Assembly: GCF_000429785.1 (NCBI RefSeq)
Contig: NZ_KE386953.1
Span: 334,579-398,578, forward strand
Length of the DNA: 64,000 nucleotides
Source of the DNA: Chitinibacter tainanensis DSM 15459
GTDB taxonomy: Bacteria > Pseudomonadota > Gammaproteobacteria > Burkholderiales > Chitinibacteraceae
Direction of reading: 5' to 3'
Shown: positions 26,899 through 35,942 of the stretch, in pieces
How the letters are laid out: every line of letters starts with the position of its first letter
How positions within the stretch are numbered: the first letter of the stretch is position 1
Made by a program: the position numbers and the translations under genes
Notes under the pieces: model-generated
What the model was told of the DNA's origin: nothing
Databases searched by the model: none
What the model saw: the letters and a program-made list of their open reading frames with translations, nothing else

Positions 26899-27885
26899 AT
26901 GTCGCATACCCCGCTCCCCCACGCCGAAATCAGCGCTGCTCTGGCTTTATTGCGCGCCGGAGAGCTGGTCGGCATTCCTACCGAAACCGTCTATGGCCTC
27001 GCGGCCGATGCCAGCCAGCCCGCGGCGGTGGCCAAGATTTTTGCCGCCAAAGGCCGCCCTGCTGATCACCCGGTGATTGTGCACATTGCCGGCGCCGCGC
27101 AATTGGCCGCCTGGGCGCAGAATATTCCCGATGAAGCTTATCTGTTGGCAGAAGCCTTTTGGCCCGGCCCGCTTACGCTGATTCTGGAACGCCAGCCACA
27201 TGTCAGCCCCGCCGTTACCGGTGGCCAGGACACCGTTGGCCTGCGCGCCCCCGCCCATCCACTCACCCATGCCTTACTCAGCGAGTTTGGCGGCGGCCTT
27301 GCCGCCCCTAGCGCCAATCAATTTGGCCATGTCAGCCCCACCACGGCGGAGCATGTGCGTGGGGAATTTAGCCCCGAGGTGCTGCAATTGGTGCTGGACG
27401 GCGGCCCCTGCGCGGTGGGGGTGGAATCCACGATTGTTAGTCTGGTTGGCGATACGCCCAAGCTTTTACGCCCTGGTGGTGTCTCCCGCGCCGCCATCGA
27501 AGCGGTATTAGGCCATCCCCTGGAGCACCACACCAATCAGCATTCCGCCAAGCAACGCGTCTCCGGATTGCTTGATTCGCACTACGCCCCGCGTACCACC
27601 CTAATTACCGGCAATGCCGAGCAGATCATGGCGGCTGCCGCCCAACGCCAAGCGGTGGGCGAACGGATTATGGTGCTGAGCTATTCGGCCATCCAATCAG
27701 CCACTTATCCGCTGCACCCAATGCCGACCGACAGCGACAATTATGCTCAAGCACTGTACGCCACATTGCGTCAGCTGGATCTGGCCGGCTACGACGCCCT
27801 GCTGCTCGAGCTACCGCCGCACACACCCGAATGGCTGGCGGTACAAGATCGGCTACACCGTGCCGCACATCACAAGTTGTCTTAA
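26899..27885 (+). CDS. sua5: Threonylcarbamoyl-AMP synthase, long form
   Basis: 328 aa. It makes threonylcarbamoyl-AMP from threonine, bicarbonate and ATP for the t6A37 tRNA modification. The YrdC domain (residues 10-200) shows [12 protein letters not shown] and [15 protein letters not shown]-terminal Sua5 domain (~220-328) makes this the long Sua5 rather than the short TsaC form. Its pathway partner tsaB lies at 61246 in this window. Confidence 0.94.
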   Translation: MSHTPLPHAEISAALALLRAGELVGIPTETVYGLAADASQPAAVAKIFAAKGRPADHPVIVHIAGAAQLAAWAQNIPDEAYLLAEAFWPGPLTLILERQPHVSPAVTGGQDTVGLRAPAHPLTHALLSEFGGGLAAPSANQFGHVSPTTAEHVRGEFSPEVLQLVLDGGPCAVGVESTIVSLVGDTPKLLRPGGVSRAAIEAVLGHPLEHHTNQHSAKQRVSGLLDSHYAPRTTLITGNAEQIMAAAAQRQAVGERIMVLSYSAIQSATYPLHPMPTDSDNYAQALYATLRQLDLAGYDALLLELPPHTPEWLAVQDRLHRAAHHKLS

Positions 27886-27961
27886 ACAGGCACCTAAAAA
27901 TAACCACTTATCGTGCATAACTGACCGCTCTGCGCCTCAGATCACACCCACTCTTGCAGCT

Positions 27962-27979
27962 GTAAGGCAAAAACCTTAC
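27962..27979 (+). other. GTAAGG/CCTTAC hairpin in pilin leader
   Basis: Six-base stem with CAAAAA loop, about 31 bases before the pilin start. Could be a weak terminator or leader structure. Confidence 0.3.
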
Positions 27980-28009
27980 GATGCAACCAACCCAAATTGG
28001 AGAGCAGGC

Positions 28010-28441
28010 ATGCCCCGCAAAGCTGGCGGTTTTACGCTGATTGAATTGATGATCGTTGTGGTGATTATCGGCATCTTGGCCGCGATCGCATTTCCGTCAT
28101 ACCAAGATTACGTGCGCAAATCACGCCGTAGCGATGCCAGCATTGCCATCAATCGTGTCATTCAAGCGCAAGAACGTTGGCGGGCAAACAATGTCAATTA
28201 TGGCACCCTCACCAATCTGGGTTTGAACACGACCTCGGACAATGGTTACTACTCAATCGCGGTAAGCGGTTATAACGGCACAAACTGCACTGGCACGGCT
28301 GATGGCAACCAGTATTGCGTAACAGCTACTGCAGTTAACGGCAAATCCCAAGCGGCAGACACTAACTGCACCTCCATGGTGGCTATTGTCCAAGCAGGCT
28401 CCACTCGTTACACGCCAGCTACTGGCTGCTGGAGTAAGTAA
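28010..28441 (+). CDS. Type IV pilin-like protein (PilE-like)
   Basis: 143 aa. Class III signal MPRKAGG, then [28 protein letters not shown], with PilD cleavage after Gly7 and Glu5 of the mature protein present. The C-terminal pair of cysteines (NCTSM...TGCWSK) forms the usual D-region. First of a five-gene minor pilin operon, it overlaps fimT by one base (TAATG). The ribosome site is GGAGAG. The PilE-like core resembles the isolated pilin at 54745. Confidence 0.9.
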   Translation: MPRKAGGFTLIELMIVVVIIGILAAIAFPSYQDYVRKSRRSDASIAINRVIQAQERWRANNVNYGTLTNLGLNTTSDNGYYSIAVSGYNGTNCTGTADGNQYCVTATAVNGKSQAADTNCTSMVAIVQAGSTRYTPATGCWSK

Positions 28442-28983
28442 TGGGGCGTCGAGTGTCTGGTTTTACCTTGGTTGAGCTGCTGGTTACACTCGCCGTATTG
28501 GCCATTGTGCTGGCGATCGCAGTACCAAACATGAGCGGGTTTATTGCCAAGCAGCGCGTCTCGCGGCTTAGCGACACTCTGGTTAGCAACCTCCAATTTG
28601 CTCGCTTGGAAGCTATTAAATACAACCAGAAAGTGTGTCTAGCCGTAAATCCAGACACCAGCACTTATTTGAAACTGACGCGAAAATCGATTGATTGTGA
28701 TTGCAGTACAAGCACGGGCACCTGTGCAGGCCAGTCATCCTATGAGTTAAGCAAGACCGAGATTAGCCCAACCACACTCAGTTCATTTTCTACTGAATTA
28801 AACAATGCCTATATCGATCCAGTTCGTGGCATCTGGACATTCAGTAGCAACCAATTCACCAACAAGTCATTTGATATTAGCAATAGCGACAAACAACTAC
28901 GCCTTAAGCTGCGTTTCAATGGTCAAATGCAACTATGCAACCCAGTAAGCAGCAAAAAAGTAGGGGGATATCCAGCATGCTAA
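28441..28983 (+). CDS. fimT: Minor pseudopilin FimT/GspH family
   Basis: 180 aa with prepilin signal MGRRVSG then FTLVELLVTLAVLAIVLAIAVPNM, and a GspH/FimT C-terminal domain. Minor pilins of this set prime type IV pilus assembly at the inner membrane. Cysteine-rich region CDCSTSTGTC near residue 80. The stop overlaps the pilW start. Confidence 0.87.
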   Translation: MGRRVSGFTLVELLVTLAVLAIVLAIAVPNMSGFIAKQRVSRLSDTLVSNLQFARLEAIKYNQKVCLAVNPDTSTYLKLTRKSIDCDCSTSTGTCAGQSSYELSKTEISPTTLSSFSTELNNAYIDPVRGIWTFSSNQFTNKSFDISNSDKQLRLKLRFNGQMQLCNPVSSKKVGGYPAC

Positions 28984-29633
28984 TTCCCTCGATCAAACAA
29001 CAACAGGGCTTGACCCTGGTTGAAATTTTAGTGGCATTAGCCATTTCACTATTGCTGCTACTGAGTATTAGTACATTTTTTCTCGATTCATTGCGCAATA
29101 TGCAATACCGGCAAAATGCAGCCAGTCTGAATAGTCAATTGCGCACTATCACGCAATTGGTCGAACAAGATGCGCGGCGGGCTGGTTACTCCCCAACCTT
29201 TGGGGATACCAGCGTGAGTGGGATTCATGTTGTAGAGTCGAATCAATGTTTTTTATATGACTACTACAATACGGCCAGCACCACAACCTCCAGTGTTCGC
29301 CAAACCGGGTTTAAGGTTGGCTCACAAGGTGACTTATTGGTTTATAACCCACCATTGGTTGCTCGCCCCTATACCCGGCCAAGCACAACCACGCGCGACA
29401 GTATTTGTGGCAGCTGCGATTCATCGGTCGGCACCGGAACGGCTTGTGAGAATTGGTACCCAATTACTGATCGCACAAAATATATTTTTGATTTCACTGC
29501 CTTTAACTTCAATGCGCCAGCTGGGAATATTGATCAACGCTTTATCAACCTGACTTTGCGCCTAAGGCTACGTGCTGATCAAAATGTATCTCGCACGTCA
29601 ACAATTACCATCACCAATTCAAATGGAGGCTAA
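28977..29633 (+). CDS. pilW: Minor pilin PilW-like
   Basis: 218 aa with prepilin signal (...QQQG then LTLVEILVALAISLLLLLSIS, cleavage after Gly11), typical of PilW. The start at 28977 overlaps fimT by 7 bp and has a G-rich AGGGGGA about ten bases upstream; an earlier ATG at 28935 is possible. It sits between fimT and pilX in the operon. Confidence 0.85.
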   Translation: MLIPSIKQQQGLTLVEILVALAISLLLLLSISTFFLDSLRNMQYRQNAASLNSQLRTITQLVEQDARRAGYSPTFGDTSVSGIHVVESNQCFLYDYYNTASTTTSSVRQTGFKVGSQGDLLVYNPPLVARPYTRPSTTTRDSICGSCDSSVGTGTACENWYPITDRTKYIFDFTAFNFNAPAGNIDQRFINLTLRLRLRADQNVSRTSTITITNSNGG

Positions 29634-29637
29634 TTTC

Positions 29638-31098
29638 ATGCTCAGCAAACAGCGAGGAATGGCCACACTCCTAGTGTCCGTTATTTTGATTTTCTCATTA
29701 TCAGTGGCTGCGCTCTATATGAATCGCGGGCTATTTATTGAGCAAAAATCTAACAACAACGCCTATTACAACGCGCAAGCCCGCAATGCCGCCGTTAGTG
29801 GCATGCAGGTTTTTCTGGCCAACTTTCGTAGTCAGATTAGCACTCCAGACAGCATCACTTGGCTAGACGCCACCAATAACTACGCACCAATCACCTCGGT
29901 TAGCCTGCCCCAGGCTAATTCGGATATTGATTACTCAAGCCTGAATCGCGCCCATACAGATTCACTCGATTCAGACGGCAATCCAAAATTGGTGTCTAGC
30001 TGCACCGCAGCCACAGGCACTGCGAAATCGGCAGTATTATGCGGCCGTAACACGGCCAGCAGCCAATATTTTATTGGCGTAAATCTGCTCAGCAGCTCCA
30101 CAACCGGGGGCGTGACCACCCACAATCTACGGGTGGCCTCAATCGGCCAAGCGGATGGGAACTCGGCGGAATCCGTTATATTTCGTGATATTCAATACAT
30201 CGTAACACCAGGTACTGGATCGTCTAATCTCGGTTCGTTTTTTGCAGTCAATGGTAGCTATCGTTATTACAATTCATCCATCGGTGTCGACATTGGCGTA
30301 TGTACAGTGGGTTGCGGCTTGCCACCAGCTAGTGAAGTTCCATCCGGTGTCAATCAATATGATCAGTACAATCTGATTAAAGGTAATTACTCTGATTTTG
30401 CTAGCAACCCACACAATGGTATTTCAGTGGGCGATAAGATTCAGTCCGGCACGCCTAATTGGAGTAATGGTTCAATGAGCTGGACAGATCAGACGCCAGC
30501 GGGAGCCAAAAGCAATAACTGTACAGGTTTATATTACTCAAACCCGGACAAAAGCTCGTGCAGCAACAATAATCCCGCCTCTATCGCGGGCAAACAAGCC
30601 AATGACCAATTTTTCAAGCAATATTTTGGCGCCAATAAAGATGCTTTTTTGAATAGTAATTTTTCGAATATTTCATCAACTAATAAGAGCGCCACTCTTT
30701 CCGCGGATGGCAGTACAGTCGTCATCAACTGTCGCACCGGGTGCACTTATACATCGAATGAGATTGAGGCTGCGCTGAAAACCTATACCGACAAATCAGT
30801 GATTATTGATGGCAATGTCACCATCTCCGGCGGCACATCAGACATGCGCCAACTGCAAGACACCTTTCTGTATGTCAGCGGTGAGCTGACCTTAGGTAAT
30901 TGGGCCACAGGCGCCGGCCCGACCATGACGTTTAACGGGGTCTTGGCTGTAGAAGGCAATGTGAATGCCTACACTTCTTTCAACCTCAACCCTTCTTACA
31001 ATGCTTACCAAAGGTCTCGCGCCCGCAGACCACCAGCAGCACCAACAGTAGCGTTTACTGGTGCAAGTGGCTGGCGTGATTTCAAGCAGGCCAATTAA
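29638..31098 (+). CDS. pilX: Pilus assembly protein PilX-like
   Basis: 486 aa. The N-terminus MLSKQRG then MATLLVSVILIFSLSVAALYMNRG is the PilX-type hydrophobic helix, with no Glu at mature position 5. The long C-terminal part is Ser/Asn-rich with paired cysteines (CTVGCG, CRTGC) and no recognised enzyme domain. The start has GGAGG eight bases upstream and follows pilW by 4 bp. PilX usually caps the minor pilin complex with PilY1; no pilY1 is present in this operon. Confidence 0.82.
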   Translation: MLSKQRGMATLLVSVILIFSLSVAALYMNRGLFIEQKSNNNAYYNAQARNAAVSGMQVFLANFRSQISTPDSITWLDATNNYAPITSVSLPQANSDIDYSSLNRAHTDSLDSDGNPKLVSSCTAATGTAKSAVLCGRNTASSQYFIGVNLLSSSTTGGVTTHNLRVASIGQADGNSAESVIFRDIQYIVTPGTGSSNLGSFFAVNGSYRYYNSSIGVDIGVCTVGCGLPPASEVPSGVNQYDQYNLIKGNYSDFASNPHNGISVGDKIQSGTPNWSNGSMSWTDQTPAGAKSNNCTGLYYSNPDKSSCSNNNPASIAGKQANDQFFKQYFGANKDAFLNSNFSNISSTNKSATLSADGSTVVINCRTGCTYTSNEIEAALKTYTDKSVIIDGNVTISGGTSDMRQLQDTFLYVSGELTLGNWATGAGPTMTFNGVLAVEGNVNAYTSFNLNPSYNAYQRSRARRPPAAPTVAFTGASGWRDFKQAN

Positions 31099-31107
31099 GG
31101 AAGCGGC

Positions 31108-31578
31108 ATGAACCCTAACAACCTGCCAACTCGCCAGACCGGCTTCTCCATGATTGAGGTTTTGATTACGCTCATTGTGATCTCAGGCAGTATCTTGGCA
31201 CTGACCTCATTACAAACGGCATTGCAGCGTGAAACCACTTACAGCGCTGAGCGTACCGAAGCCTTGGATATCGCAAATAATGAGCTCAATAGGCTGAATG
31301 TGGTTACTTTTGCCAATATCACAAATGACTTCGTGGATACCGGGGGCTCAGGCTTGACGTTCTGCCCAACCTCGGCGACCCGAACATCCAACTCAACCAG
31401 CTATACGGTCACTTGCTCGGTGAGCCGCCGCAACTCGGTAACCGGAGCGGTTTCTGGTTCGGGTGATATCAAACTAGTGACCGTCACCGCGGCATGGCGC
31501 CCGATTGCGGCAAAAAAAGATGGCTCTGGCAATTATCTGAATGAGTCAGTCCAAGTTTCTGCGGTTTTCAGTGAATAA
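31108..31578 (+). CDS. pilV: Minor pilin PilV-like
   Basis: 156 aa with prepilin signal (...RQTG then FSMIEVLITLIVISGSILALTSLQ), cleavage after Gly12. The PilV/GspI-type N-terminus matches. Last gene of the pilin operon, 9 bp after pilX, with GGAAG before the ATG. The next gene has a separate leader. Confidence 0.85.
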   Translation: MNPNNLPTRQTGFSMIEVLITLIVISGSILALTSLQTALQRETTYSAERTEALDIANNELNRLNVVTFANITNDFVDTGGSGLTFCPTSATRTSNSTSYTVTCSVSRRNSVTGAVSGSGDIKLVTVTAAWRPIAAKKDGSGNYLNESVQVSAVFSE

Positions 31579-31668
31579 TTGATTATCGCAACACACGCGA
31601 AAAACCCTTTGGTTTACACTACGCCCCTGCCCGATTGCAGGGGCGTTTATCTTTGGCAAGGAACCACC

Positions 31669-33936
31669 ATGCGCTTCTACTTCCCCCTCGTCATCATTGA
31701 CGAAGACTTCCGCTCGGAAAACACCAGCGGCTCCGGTATCCGTGAATTGGCGGCGGCCATCGAGGCCGAGGGCATGGATGTGGTGGGTTATACCAGCTAT
31801 GGTGATTTAACCTCGTTTGCCCAGCAGCAAAGCCGTGCTTCGGGCTTTATTTTGTCGATTGACGACGAGGAATTTGGCGGTGGCTCGGCGGAAGAAACCG
31901 CCGAGGCGCTGGCGCAGTTACGCGGCTTTGTGGAAGAAATCCGCCGCCGCAATCCGGATATCCCGATCTATCTGTATGGCGAAACCCGCACCGCGCGCCA
32001 TATTCCCAACGATATCCTGCGCGAGCTGCATGGCTTTATTCACATGCATGAAGACACGCCCGAATTCGTGGCGCGCCATATCATTCGCGAAGCTAAATCG
32101 TACCTCGATAGCCTCGCGCCACCGTTTTTCCGCGCGCTGACGAATTACGCGCAAGACGGCTCGTACTCATGGCACTGCCCTGGTCACTCGGGCGGCGTCG
32201 CGTTCTTGAAATCACCCGTTGGCCAGATGTTCCACCAGTTCTTTGGTGAAAACATGCTGCGCGCCGACGTGTGTAATGCGGTGGAAGAACTCGGCCAGCT
32301 GCTCGATCACACCGGCCCGGTAGCGGCATCAGAGCGCAATGCGGCACGCATTTTTAATGCCGACCATTTGTATTTCGTGACCAACGGCACGTCTACCTCG
32401 AACAAAATCGTGTGGAATTCAACCGTTGCGCCGGGTGATATCGTGGTCGTGGATCGTAACTGCCACAAATCAATCCTGCACGCGATCATGATGACTGGCG
32501 CGGTGCCGATTTTCCTGATGCCAACGCGCAATCACTACGGCATTATCGGCCCGATTCCACGCAGCGAATTCGAGCCAGAATCGATTCGCCAAAAAATGCT
32601 GGCCAACCCATTCTGCCGCGAAAAACTGGCCGAAAACCCAAATATTAAGCCACGCGTGTTGACCATCACCCAGTCTACCTACGATGGCGTGCTGTACAAC
32701 GTGGAAGAGATCAAAGGCCTCTTGGACGGCGTGATTGAAACGCTGCACTTTGACGAAGCCTGGCTGCCGCACGCGGCATTCCATGATTTTTACGGCGATT
32801 ATCACGCGATCGGTGAAGACCGCCCACGCTGTAAAGATTCGATGATTTTCTCGACCCAATCCACTCACAAACTGCTGGCGGGGATTTCGCAGGCCTCGCA
32901 AATCTTGGTGCAAGACGCCACCGATAATAAGCTGGATCGCGATATCTTCAACGAAGCGTACCTGATGCACACCTCCACCAGTCCGCAATACGCGATTATC
33001 GCGTCGTGCGACGTGGCGGCAGCGATGATGGAAGCGCCGGGCGGCACCGCGCTGGTGGAAGAATCGCTGGCTGAGGCGCTGGAATTCCGCCGCGCGATGC
33101 GCAAGGTGGATGAGGAATACGGTAGCGACTGGTGGTTTAAAGTCTGGGGCCCGGATGATCTGACCGACGAAGGTCTGGATCACCGCGATGCGTGGATGCT
33201 CAAAGCCGGCGAAAACTGGCATGGCTTTGGCGATATTGCCGAAGGCTTTAACCTGCTCGACCCAATCAAGGCCACAATCCTGACCCCCGGTCTGAATGTG
33301 GATGGTGACTTTACCGAGCAAGGGATTCCAGCGGCGATTGTGGCCAAATACCTGGCCGAACACGGCGTGGTGATCGAGAAAACCGGCCTGTATTCCTTCT
33401 TTATCATGTTTACCATCGGCATTACCAAAGGCCGCTGGAACACGATGGTAACGGCGCTGCAGCAGTTTAAAGACGATTACGACAAAAACGCCCCACTATG
33501 GCGCATTTTGCCGGAGTTCATCGCGCAATTCCCGCAATACGAGCGCGTTGGCCTGCGTGATCTATGCCAGCAAATCCACGGCATTTACAAAGAAAACAAC
33601 GTGGCCAAACTGACCACCGAAATGTATCTGTCGGATCTGGTGCCCGCGATGAAGCCATCGAAAGCGTTTGCCAAGATGGCACACAAAGAGATCGAGCGTG
33701 TACCGCTGGATGAGCTGGAAGGCCGCGTGACTGCGGTGATGCTGACCCCTTACCCACCGGGCATTCCGCTGTTGGTACCGGGCGAAGTCTTCAATAAAAC
33801 GATTGTCGACTATCTGAAATTTGTGCGCGCCTTCAATAGCCGCTTCCCTGGCTTTGAGACCTACACCCATGGTCTGGTGGCCGAGAAAGATGCCAGCGGC
33901 ACGCATTACTTTGTTGATTGCGTGGCGGCCAGCTAA
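31669..33936 (+). CDS. Arginine/lysine/ornithine decarboxylase (AdiA-like)
   Basis: 755 aa, the length of biodegradative arginine decarboxylase. It has an N-terminal receiver-like wing domain (1-130) and a PLP domain with SWHCPGHSGG (167-176), VVDRNCHKS (260-268), HFDEAW and the PLP lysine Lys401 in STQSTHKLL, then a C-terminal domain. It decarboxylates a basic amino acid to a polyamine or agmatine, consuming a proton, and so often serves acid resistance. Which amino acid is used cannot be fixed by eye. The start at 31669 has AAGGA six bases upstream. Followed by a strong terminator. Confidence 0.9.
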   Translation: MRFYFPLVIIDEDFRSENTSGSGIRELAAAIEAEGMDVVGYTSYGDLTSFAQQQSRASGFILSIDDEEFGGGSAEETAEALAQLRGFVEEIRRRNPDIPIYLYGETRTARHIPNDILRELHGFIHMHEDTPEFVARHIIREAKSYLDSLAPPFFRALTNYAQDGSYSWHCPGHSGGVAFLKSPVGQMFHQFFGENMLRADVCNAVEELGQLLDHTGPVAASERNAARIFNADHLYFVTNGTSTSNKIVWNSTVAPGDIVVVDRNCHKSILHAIMMTGAVPIFLMPTRNHYGIIGPIPRSEFEPESIRQKMLANPFCREKLAENPNIKPRVLTITQSTYDGVLYNVEEIKGLLDGVIETLHFDEAWLPHAAFHDFYGDYHAIGEDRPRCKDSMIFSTQSTHKLLAGISQASQILVQDATDNKLDRDIFNEAYLMHTSTSPQYAIIASCDVAAAMMEAPGGTALVEESLAEALEFRRAMRKVDEEYGSDWWFKVWGPDDLTDEGLDHRDAWMLKAGENWHGFGDIAEGFNLLDPIKATILTPGLNVDGDFTEQGIPAAIVAKYLAEHGVVIEKTGLYSFFIMFTIGITKGRWNTMVTALQQFKDDYDKNAPLWRILPEFIAQFPQYERVGLRDLCQQIHGIYKENNVAKLTTEMYLSDLVPAMKPSKAFAKMAHKEIERVPLDELEGRVTAVMLTPYPPGIPLLVPGEVFNKTIVDYLKFVRAFNSRFPGFETYTHGLVAEKDASGTHYFVDCVAAS

Positions 33937-33961
33937 GCCAGTGACTCAGCAGGCGCAAACA

Positions 33962-33987
33962 AAAACCGGCCACTTGGCCGGTTTTTT
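33962..33987. terminator. Strong bidirectional terminator
   Basis: AAAACCGGCC/GGCCGGTTTT stem, 4-base loop, T-run on the + strand. Separates the decarboxylase gene from the convergent solute-binding protein gene. Confidence 0.88.
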
Positions 33988-33995
33988 ACTTCAAG

Positions 33996-34044
33996 GGGTA
34001 TGTCATCAAAATCATCACCAAATAATCAATGCAGAGCAATACCC
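33996..34044. repeat. GGGTAT-N37-ATACCC site, 49 bp
   Basis: Exact ends at 33996-34001 and 34039-34044, between the terminator and a convergent gene. Interior is AT-rich. Confidence 0.85.
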
Positions 34045-34054
34045 TACCAGAGTA

Positions 34055-34840
34055 TTACTTCACTTCTTTCGCCCCACTCACCCAATCCTGAACCCCATAG
34101 CGCTGTAAAATCCGCGCTAATTCGCCACTCTTGCGCATTCGCTGCATCCCTTCATCCAAAAGCTGCGCCAGTTTGGCGCCTCCCGGCTGTTGCGGTGAAA
34201 ACGCCAGAAACAAGGCATCCGCAGTCTGGGTGCAACCGGCATTGCGCAGCTTCAGGCCGCTGCTGAATTGCTGGTATTGCGCCACCAATTCGTATTCGAC
34301 CAGGGCCTGTACGCGCCCAGCCTGCAGCTTGGCCATATTGCGGCGTAGCGCATCCACTCCGCTGATCTCATCCCGATGGGCCAGCGGCAACAGCGGCTCG
34401 AGTTCCGGCCCGTAGTTGTAGCCGCGAATCACCCCGAGGCGCAGGCCTTCGAGCGAGGCCAAGCCGCTAAACTGCCAGCGTTGGCCAGGCAGCGTATAAA
34501 AACACACACGCGAAACGGCTTGAGGATGCTTGGGAAAATGCCAGCTTTGACGCTTAGGTAGTTGCAACACGCCGATAAAGCCGCTGACCTCGCCGCGGTT
34601 GACCAGCATTTCCGCGCGGGAAAACGGCACAATCTGATACTGCACCGGATAGCCCAAGGGCTCGAAAATCGCCTGCGCCAGCTCCACCACATAGCCCGGG
34701 CGTGGGTCTTGTTCACCGCAGGCCACTGGGCACCAGGGATCACTCACCAGCACCAGCGGCTCAGCCGCCTGCGCCCGCGGCATAAGTGCTAGCCATGGCG
34801 TCAGGAATCCGGCACAAAGCGAATTAAGCAGCCAGCGCAT
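34055..34840 (-). CDS. Periplasmic solute-binding protein, family 3-like
   Basis: 261 aa with signal peptide ending RAQA (about residue 26) and an amino-acid-type periplasmic binding fold (PYxxEL-like start EPLVLVSDPWCPVAC; middle RLGVIRGYNYGPELEP). No ABC permease or ATPase is adjacent, so it may be an orphan receptor or sensor. The start at 34840 (MRWLLN) is chosen over a TTG-led extension. Confidence 0.8.
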   Translation of the reverse strand: MRWLLNSLCAGFLTPWLALMPRAQAAEPLVLVSDPWCPVACGEQDPRPGYVVELAQAIFEPLGYPVQYQIVPFSRAEMLVNRGEVSGFIGVLQLPKRQSWHFPKHPQAVSRVCFYTLPGQRWQFSGLASLEGLRLGVIRGYNYGPELEPLLPLAHRDEISGVDALRRNMAKLQAGRVQALVEYELVAQYQQFSSGLKLRNAGCTQTADALFLAFSPQQPGGAKLAQLLDEGMQRMRKSGELARILQRYGVQDWVSGAKEVK

Positions 34841-34900
34841 GCGCAACCTGTCAGCAATCGAGGTTCTTCAATATAAGCGAGCGCCCTAGCGGCTGGCAAA

Positions 34901-35671
34901 TCAGGGCTGAGTGGGCGCTAAACAATCCAGCGCCGCCAGTACCGCGTCGGCCACCAAGGCGCGATGCGCCGGCGTTTTTAGCCGGGTGGCTTCATCTGGA
35001 TGCGGCAAGACGCCACCTTCGTACAAAATCGCCGGCACGCTGTTATGCCGCAGCACGGCAAAATTGGCCTGATAAATACCACGTGGCTCATCCAGCAGCG
35101 GGCGATTGCTGCCGGCAATCCCAAAGGCATGATGCCAGGTGGGCCGCTCACCCCGCGTCTGTAATTCATCCGCCAGCCGGCGGGCGCAGGCCAGGCTCAC
35201 AGCCAGATGCCGGCCCGTGCCCGCCGCCGGATGGCTGGGGCTGCTGGCGGTGGTGGTATTGGCGTATTGCGGATCGGCGTTAAACACAAATAAGGAATAA
35301 CCGGCAAACATGCGGCTCATTTTCAGCCGCTGGCCCTGCCATTCCCATTCATCGAGGTACGCTTCCTGCATCGAATCATGATGAAACGAGATAAACAGAT
35401 CATGCCCGCTGGCCGCAGCCGCGCGCGGCTTGAGCTCGGTTTGCAGGCCATCGGCACCAATCACAGTTACGTGATGGCCCGCCGCCCGCAAGCGGGCCGC
35501 CACCACGTCAACGACGGCAAGGTTGTAGCTAAACTCGGTTTCGCCAAAGGCGCTGGTGGTGCCAGGTGCACTGAGGCTATGCCCGACATCAAGGGCAATT
35601 TTGGCGGCGGCTGCAGCCGCAGAATAAAGGCAGGGTATTGCTATTAGGGCTAATTTTATTAAGGCCTGCAA
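34901..35671 (-). CDS. N-acetylmuramoyl-L-alanine amidase (amidase_3)
   Basis: 256 aa zinc amidase that cuts the peptide from murein glycan in the periplasm. Zn/catalytic residues are visible: His31 in DVGHS, Glu in GETEF (44 or 46), His97/98 in SFHHDS, and the late Glu in LYEGG. A signal peptide (ALIAIPCLYSAAAAAA) precedes it. The only in-frame start before the signal is TTG at 35671, with GAGGG seven bases upstream. Both that ribosome site and the first ~12 codons lie inside a 49 bp GGGTAT/ATACCC site. Confidence 0.85.
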   Translation of the reverse strand: MQALIKLALIAIPCLYSAAAAAAKIALDVGHSLSAPGTTSAFGETEFSYNLAVVDVVAARLRAAGHHVTVIGADGLQTELKPRAAAASGHDLFISFHHDSMQEAYLDEWEWQGQRLKMSRMFAGYSLFVFNADPQYANTTTASSPSHPAAGTGRHLAVSLACARRLADELQTRGERPTWHHAFGIAGSNRPLLDEPRGIYQANFAVLRHNSVPAILYEGGVLPHPDEATRLKTPAHRALVADAVLAALDCLAPTQP

Positions 35672-35681
35672 GGCAATACCC
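35633..35681. repeat. GGGTAT-N37-ATACCC site, 49 bp, at amidase start
   Basis: Exact ends at 35633-35638 and 35676-35681, extended to GGGTATTGC/GCAATACCC. Supplies the GAGGG ribosome site, TTG start and part of the signal peptide of the amidase gene. Confidence 0.85.
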
Positions 35682-35691
35682 TCATGATGTA

Positions 35692-35916
35692 TTAATCTAG
35701 CCAGCGATATAAATTACCCAGTGGGCTGGCGCAGCAACCGCCGCAGCTGCCGCCGCTACTGCAGCTACCCGGGGTCATCGTCAGTTTACCGCGGCGCAGC
35801 CATTCCTGCGCCATTTGCTCAATGGCCGAGGCCTCGACCGCAAAATGCTCGGCCAGCTGGCGCGTGCTTACCTCGCCCCGCCCTTTCAGATAATCGCGTA
35901 ATTCAAGCAAACCCAT
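35692..35916 (-). CDS. feoC: FeoC-like iron transport regulator
   Basis: 74 aa. N-terminal winged helix (MGLLELRDYLKGRGEVSTRQ...) and a C-terminal cysteine cluster (Cys52, 58, 61, 62) that likely holds an Fe-S centre. FeoC proteins associate with FeoB. The start at 35916 has GGGAGG five bases upstream; the longer frame to 36057 would run into feoB. Third gene of feoABC. Confidence 0.88.
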   Translation of the reverse strand: MGLLELRDYLKGRGEVSTRQLAEHFAVEASAIEQMAQEWLRRGKLTMTPGSCSSGGSCGGCCASPLGNLYRWLD

Positions 35917-35942
35917 GGTTGCCTCCCATACCCCGAGTGGGT

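Noticed and set aside
32470..33363. 297-codon frame antisense to the decarboxylase gene
   Set aside because: Same kind of shadow; no start signal and no family resemblance.
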